In this document: in pieces, positions 51,141-54,491 of the stretch
How the letters are laid out: each line of letters opens with the position of its first letter
Position numbering within the stretch: position 1 is the first letter of the stretch
DNA from: Planctomycetota bacterium
GTDB lineage: Bacteria > Planctomycetota > UBA1135 > GCA-002748355
DNA length: 54,491 bases
Reading direction: 5' to 3'
NCBI GenBank assembly: GCA_011321845.1
Contig: DROQ01000216.1
Coordinates: forward strand, 1-54,491
The notes under the pieces: model-generated
The model's input: only the letters and a program-made list of their open reading frames with translations
What the model was told of the DNA's origin: nothing
The model's database searches: none
Made by a program: the position numbers and the translations under genes

Positions 51141-52046
51141 ATGAGCGTGGGATGGTCCTCGAATCGTCGAGCACCCGGGCTTTGCCAAAACTGCGACGGG
51201 AGCAACTGGACCCATTACAACCTGGTCCAGGACCTCCAGGGCAACGTCATGTCCGTGGTGGACAAGAGCGGTGCCGTCGTGGAGCGATACGAATACGATC
51301 CGTACGGAAACCGGCGGATCTATACCCCCAACGGCTCGGGGGGCTGGAACGAGGTATATGCCAGCACGGTGGAAAACCACTATGGGTACACCGGGAGGAG
51401 GCATGACCCGGAGACGGGATTCTTGTACTACCGGTACCGGTATTACCTCCCCAGCATCGGGAGGTTTTTGACCCACGACCCGATCGGAAACTGGGGGGAT
51501 GCGGGGAACTTCGGGAACGGGTATGCCTCTTTGGCCAATGCGGGGCACCAGGGGAGGGATCCGTTTGGGCTGCTCAGCTTGGGATATACAGGGGCTGGGG
51601 CCATCGATATAGGAGCTGGGGGGCTAGGAGGACTCTTTTTTCCTGGACCAATCGGGGGAGATGGAGGGTCTGGCGGTGGGAAAGATGATCCCCCCAAAAA
51701 AACTTGCTGGGTATCCAATACGGTTGGAAAGGGGAAATCAGCCTTCCATGTGGAATTCGGACACAAACCGAGGGTAGGGGATAAAGGGACTGTCTCTTAT
51801 ACGGCAGAAGATGGCACGGTTTATGAGGGAGAATATGAAGTTAAAGGTGTTGGGGATGACCATACTGTAACCATTACTGGGAAATCTCTTGGGCAAAAAG
51901 CCCCCTGTGTCAGGGTAGTTGTCGCTCCTGGTTGCGAAAGAAGCGACAACTACCCTGACACTGGGGGGTATCGGAACGTGATGACTTTCATCACCATGAT
52001 TTATCTCATCGCAAGCCCGGTTGCAGAAATCCTGAAAGGTGTCTAA
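51141..52046 (+). pseudogene. Rhs core C-terminal fragment with variable tip
   Basis: 301 codons. From about residue 20 it is typical Rhs/YD-repeat core end: LQGNVMSVVDKSGAVVERYEYDPYG, then YGYTGRRHDPETGFLYYRYR, YYLPSIGRFLTHDPIG and the core end marker near DPFGL. The next 160 residues are the variable tip, Gly-rich, with a 26-nt inverted repeat inside. The large N-terminal part of an Rhs protein is missing, so this is an orphan tip or a truncated gene. The frame that leads into the toxin tail before the IS is offset by one base from this frame. Confidence 0.72.
51901..51967. repeat. Long inverted repeat inside the Rhs tip
   Basis: Arms 51901-51926 and 51942-51967 are complementary at 25 of 26 positions (core GTGTCAGGGTAGTTGTCGCT) with a 15-nt loop. 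It would form a strong RNA hairpin in the toxin mRNA, and it lies where the toxin frame is lost. Confidence 0.85.
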
Positions 52047-52049
52047 TTC

Positions 52050-52119
52050 CACTCAAAACGTCGAGGAAACAAAAAAGATTGAGCCCGGGGGTCAAGGCTG
52101 AAGGAGTTTATACTCCTAA
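52050..52119 (+). pseudogene. Left half of toxin tail (cassette 2), cut by the IS
   Basis: In the frame of the tail after the IS, this reads to SPGVKAEGVYTP and would join directly to NQRDARKLIQKA at 53848 if the IS and one CTAA were removed. This YTP..DARKL pattern is common near the end of polymorphic toxins. Confidence 0.6.
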
Positions 52120-52141
52120 GAGTCTGTCGATCTGACTTTTC

Positions 52142-52192
52142 AAAAAAAGGGGGATTCTGAGACTCGATGGGTCTTTTTCTTCTCAGAATCCC
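52142..52192 (-). terminator. Transposase terminator
   Basis: On the minus strand, GGGATTCTGAG and CTCAGAATCCC (11 bp) enclose a 20-nt loop and are followed by CC and seven T residues. It lies 100 nt past the transposase stop, within the IS. Confidence 0.8.
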
Positions 52193-52293
52193 TCCACCCC
52201 TTCCAAAAGAATTCCCATGCAGGTCATTTGCAAAAAATCCTCTCGAATCAGAGATTGATTCTCCCCATATGGGCCTTCCAACCCTCGAAAACT

Positions 52294-53643
52294 CTACCCT
52301 TTCGCGGTCAAGACATGGAGCCTCTTGATGTTGTACGCAAGGGCTACCAACTTCCACTCCAACTCCACCCTCTTGATCCCTCGTAAGAGGAATGGTCGAA
52401 ATCCCATCACCCTCTTCACGATCCCAAAGACCGGCTCCACCGTCTGCTTACGCAATCTGTAAAGATTCTGGTTTTCCTTCTTCTCCATCTCCTTTCGCAT
52501 CTCCAGGATCCAGGGCTTCCTTGCTTGAGGCTTTTTGTTCTTTTTGGGCTTCTCCGGGCGAAAGTCATGTTTTCTTCTGCTGGGCGCCTTCGTTGCCATC
52601 AGCACCTTGATCCCCCGCTCCTGCAAGGCTCTCACCTCCTTGCCATTCATGTACCCGGTGTCGGCCAAAACGGTTTTCGGAAGCCCCAAGTCCGAGGGGA
52701 TGCTTTCTACATCGGCCACCAGTTCCTTTGTATCGTTTGCACAGTTGGAGACCCGAGCCCCCAAGACCAACATGCTCTGGGTCTCTACCACCGCTTGGGC
52801 GTTATAGCTTTGCCTGCACTCAGCCCTATGGTTCTTGCGCATGATCCGGCTGTCGGGATCGGTCAGATTCGACTGCTCCTCAGGTCCTGGGCTTGGGGCA
52901 GGCGGCTTGGGTGTTCTTCCGGTTCTTCGTCCCTTGTGTTTCTTGCGCTCTTTGAGCCTTTTCTCCTGCTCGGCCCTCTCCTTTTCAGCACGAGCTTTGG
53001 CGCGCGCTTGGATCCTTTCTTGGGCTTCGGCGAGCTTCTTAGCCAGCTTCTCCTGATTCGCAAGCTCCTCGGGGAGGGCATCGGGATCCGGCCGGTTGCT
53101 GGAATCCGCCCTTTCAGCCTCCTTCATGCGCTCCCGGACTTCCTTTCGGAGCTGCTTTTCGAGGGCTTTTGCACGGTCATAGCGCACGCTCTTAAAGATG
53201 CTGGCGTTGGCGTCGATCTTGGTCCCGTCCACGCTGACCGTACCCACTCGAAGAAGCTTGAGCTCCATGGCCATCTTCAAAACTTCAAAAAAGGTCTTCG
53301 CAAAGGCCTCTTCATTCTGCCTCCGAAAGGAGCAGATGGTGTCGTGATCGGGGTGGGTGTTGGCGGCAATGAAGCGGGCTCCAAGGTCACGATACGTGGC
53401 CCTTTCGATTCTCCGGGAAGAAAAGATCCCATGCGCATAGCAGTAGATCAAAAGGGAGAGCATGAGCCTTGGGTGGTACTGGGGAGAACCGCTCCCGCGA
53501 TGATTGATTTTGAAGGCGGAGATGTCTACCCGTTCCACGGCCTGGAGGATGAAATGGGAGATGTCGTTTTTGGGAATCCAATCGCGAAGGTCGGGAGGAA
53601 GGAGAAGAAGTTGTTTGTGATTTGCTTCGACGAAGGTGGCCAT
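52294..53643 (-). CDS. IS1182-family DDE transposase
   Basis: The protein is 449 aa from the ATG at 53643. The N-terminal domain has PPDLRDWIPKNDISHFILQA and the block RRIERATYRDLGARFIA typical of IS1182/IS5-like enzymes. The DDE residues fit Asp in TVSVDGTKIDANAS (near 148), Asp in VLADTGYMNG (near 333) and Glu in QTVEPVFGIVKRVMGFRPFL (near 415). A long charged coiled-coil (AQERIQARAKARAEKERAE) is inserted between the first two, as in the family. It is full length with no frameshift, so the IS may be active. A large palindrome lies just upstream. Confidence 0.9.
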   Translation of the reverse strand: MATFVEANHKQLLLLPPDLRDWIPKNDISHFILQAVERVDISAFKINHRGSGSPQYHPRLMLSLLIYCYAHGIFSSRRIERATYRDLGARFIAANTHPDHDTICSFRRQNEEAFAKTFFEVLKMAMELKLLRVGTVSVDGTKIDANASIFKSVRYDRAKALEKQLRKEVRERMKEAERADSSNRPDPDALPEELANQEKLAKKLAEAQERIQARAKARAEKERAEQEKRLKERKKHKGRRTGRTPKPPAPSPGPEEQSNLTDPDSRIMRKNHRAECRQSYNAQAVVETQSMLVLGARVSNCANDTKELVADVESIPSDLGLPKTVLADTGYMNGKEVRALQERGIKVLMATKAPSRRKHDFRPEKPKKNKKPQARKPWILEMRKEMEKKENQNLYRLRKQTVEPVFGIVKRVMGFRPFLLRGIKRVELEWKLVALAYNIKRLHVLTAKG

Positions 53644-53696
53644 GGGGGAATTTAATGGTTGAGGGGAGCACCAGCACAAGGAAGGTTTGAGATGAA

Positions 53697-53769
53697 CTCG
53701 AAATCCACCAAGGGCTTTGGCCGACTTCGCCGAAGGCGCTTGAGGCCAAAGCCCTTGGTGGATTTCGAG
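53697..53769. repeat. Near-perfect 73-nt palindrome upstream of the transposase
   Basis: Arms of 26 nt (53697-53722 and 53744-53769) are perfectly complementary; the 21-nt centre can also pair (CGCC..GGCG). It lies inside the IS, 54 nt before the transposase start, and may block transcription entering from the flank. Confidence 0.85.
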
Positions 53770-53843
53770 CGGGGGGGGAAAGGGAGTGCCCTGGCGGGAA
53801 GGGAAGAAAAGGCTAAGGTTGAGCGGTTAAGTCCGACAGACTC

Positions 53844-53995
53844 CTAACCAAAGGGACGCTAGGAAGTTAATTCAAAAAGCCACATATGGTAAAGCAATCA
53901 AAGAGAAGGCACATGGAGTTGGTTACTTTGACCATTATCATTCAAGGGCACATGGAAAAGCGCATGCTTGGTATGGTGCTCCGAGAAGTAGGTGA
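53844..53995 (+). pseudogene. Right half of toxin tail (cassette 2)
   Basis: After the CTAA duplication the frame reads NQRDARKLIQKATYGKAIKE, then HGVGYFDHYHSRAHG and ends HAWYGAPRSR with a stop at 53995. His-rich endings of the type HYH..HxWYG are frequent in toxin C-termini. It ends 6 nt before the immunity-like gene. Confidence 0.6.
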
Positions 53996-54001
53996 AGTTA
54001 A

Positions 54002-54491
54002 GTGAGTTGGGCTATATTTGTCAATTTTCCCTATCCGCGGTTTAGGAAAAAAGGCCCTATAGTCGATCCTAATTCAGTTTTATCCCCACCATTTCCGAGC
54101 CTTTTGAAAAAAATCTCTCCAGAGAATGCTAAAATTTATGAGGTCGTTTCTCCCGTTTTTCCGGACTCGTCAGGCCTATGGTTTGACTTGGGTGAAGGTG
54201 GATTTTTTGATAATAGAGATGCTTGGGCTTACCTATTTGAGAAGAGTCCTGGGAAGAGGCAAAATGTGAATGAGTGGGTGGATATTTGGAGGTTTCGTTT
54301 TTTTGGCTTTTCAGAAAAGATACTTTCAATTTATCCCAGCTATGAAATCGGGGCCTTCTGGATAGGAAAGGGTGTGAATTATTCCAAGCCTGGGTTTGAC
54401 AAGAGATACCCGGTGACTCTTCAAGAAATAGAATATCGAACAGTGTTTCTTTGTGAAAAGGTTTATGAAATCTTCAAGGATTTTGTTTTCC
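54002..54491 (+). CDS. Immunity-like protein, cassette 2, cut by window edge
   Basis: 163 codons are visible from a GTG (VSWAIFVNFPYPRFRKKG); the C-terminus is outside the window. It is paralogous to the cassette 1 protein across its length, with many differences in the first 120 codons but identical DNA from 54359 to the edge. It is aromatic-rich and soluble, with no signal peptide, placed directly after a toxin tail, so an immunity role is inferred. The frame is intact here, unlike copy 1. Low GC compared with the main genome suggests transfer. Confidence 0.65.
   Translation, partial: MSWAIFVNFPYPRFRKKGPIVDPNSVLSPPFPSLLKKISPENAKIYEVVSPVFPDSSGLWFDLGEGGFFDNRDAWAYLFEKSPGKRQNVNEWVDIWRFRFFGFSEKILSIYPSYEIGAFWIGKGVNYSKPGFDKRYPVTLQEIEYRTVFLCEKVYEIFKDFVF

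Larger units (their letters stand above)
52120..53843 (-). mobile_element. IS1182-like insertion sequence, intact
   Basis: 1724 bp. Both ends begin GAGTCTGTCG (52120-52129 and, inverted, 53834-53843) and continue with a shifted GACTT. The flanks are direct repeats CTAA (52116-52119 and 53844-53847), a 4-bp target duplication. It holds one transposase gene with its terminator. Confidence 0.85.

Noticed and set aside
51901-51967. Integron attC site
   Set aside because: The arms are almost perfectly symmetrical, lacking the unpaired bases and the outer core sites expected of attC, and no integrase is present.

Overview
The window is bacterial DNA from a Gram-negative cell with an outer membrane: it encodes a FadL-type outer-membrane protein, several lipoproteins, c-type cytochromes and many signal-peptide proteins. 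The main body is GC-rich, uses ATG/GTG starts with GGAGG-like ribosome binding sites, and has many 1-4 nt start/stop overlaps. Very large secreted proteins with repeated carboxypeptidase-regulatory-like folds, secreted TPR proteins, HExxH peptidases fused to jelly-roll domains, and secreted proteins sharing one C-terminal module all suggest a Planctomycetota-like organism. No rRNA or other phylogenetic marker is present, so this is an inference.

Layout. 1-6.9 kb (minus): a truncated secreted protein gene and two tandem paralogous giant anchored proteins. 7.2-17.1 kb (plus): FadL porin; Na+/alanine symporter; a membrane protein with a TolR-like lipoprotein; HAD phosphatase, SprT-like protein, DUF523 and XdhC; a secreted TPR protein; a PlsC acyltransferase; and an ECF sigma factor overlapping a secreted TPR gene. 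17.1-20.7 kb (minus): secreted proteins including a possible Tat substrate behind a promoter with paired inverted repeats, then a TIGR04283-type glycosyltransferase. 20.9-23.2 kb (plus): a di-heme cytochrome c and a lipoprotein. 23.2-27.1 kb (minus): an FAD oxidoreductase, a peptidase, a strong candidate structured RNA with its own terminator, and MazG. 27.3-34.9 kb (plus): DUF547 lipoprotein, exonuclease III, SLC13 transporter, secreted proteins and a pentaheme cytochrome. 35-40.1 kb (minus): a GT-C membrane protein and a giant metallopeptidase. 40.2-44.9 kb: a zinc dehydrogenase, VOC protein, WYL regulator and membrane proteins. 45.2-50 kb (plus): an ArsR-FmdE-TSUP cluster, then a CPA2 antiporter fused to EIIA.

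From about 50.1 kb to the end the DNA is more AT-rich and forms an Rhs-type polymorphic toxin/immunity island. It holds two paralogous immunity-like genes, each preceded by the tail of a toxin gene, an Rhs core fragment, an intact IS1182-like element that splits the second toxin tail with a 4-bp target duplication, and decayed ends of a related IS around the first cassette. The two immunity genes differ in their 5' part but are identical over at least the last 133 nt. The first has a one-base frameshift at an A10 run.

Intergenic DNA is unusually structured. There are a 44-nt x 6 array, a 26-nt x 3 array of hairpins with compensatory changes, and two arrays (after arsR and after the TSUP gene) whose units are degenerate copies of the 3' end, including the stop region, of the gene they follow. 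With the RNA candidate at 25.9-26.1 kb and the toxin island, these are the most unusual parts of the window. I saw no CRISPR array, and no rRNA or tRNA that I could support by eye.
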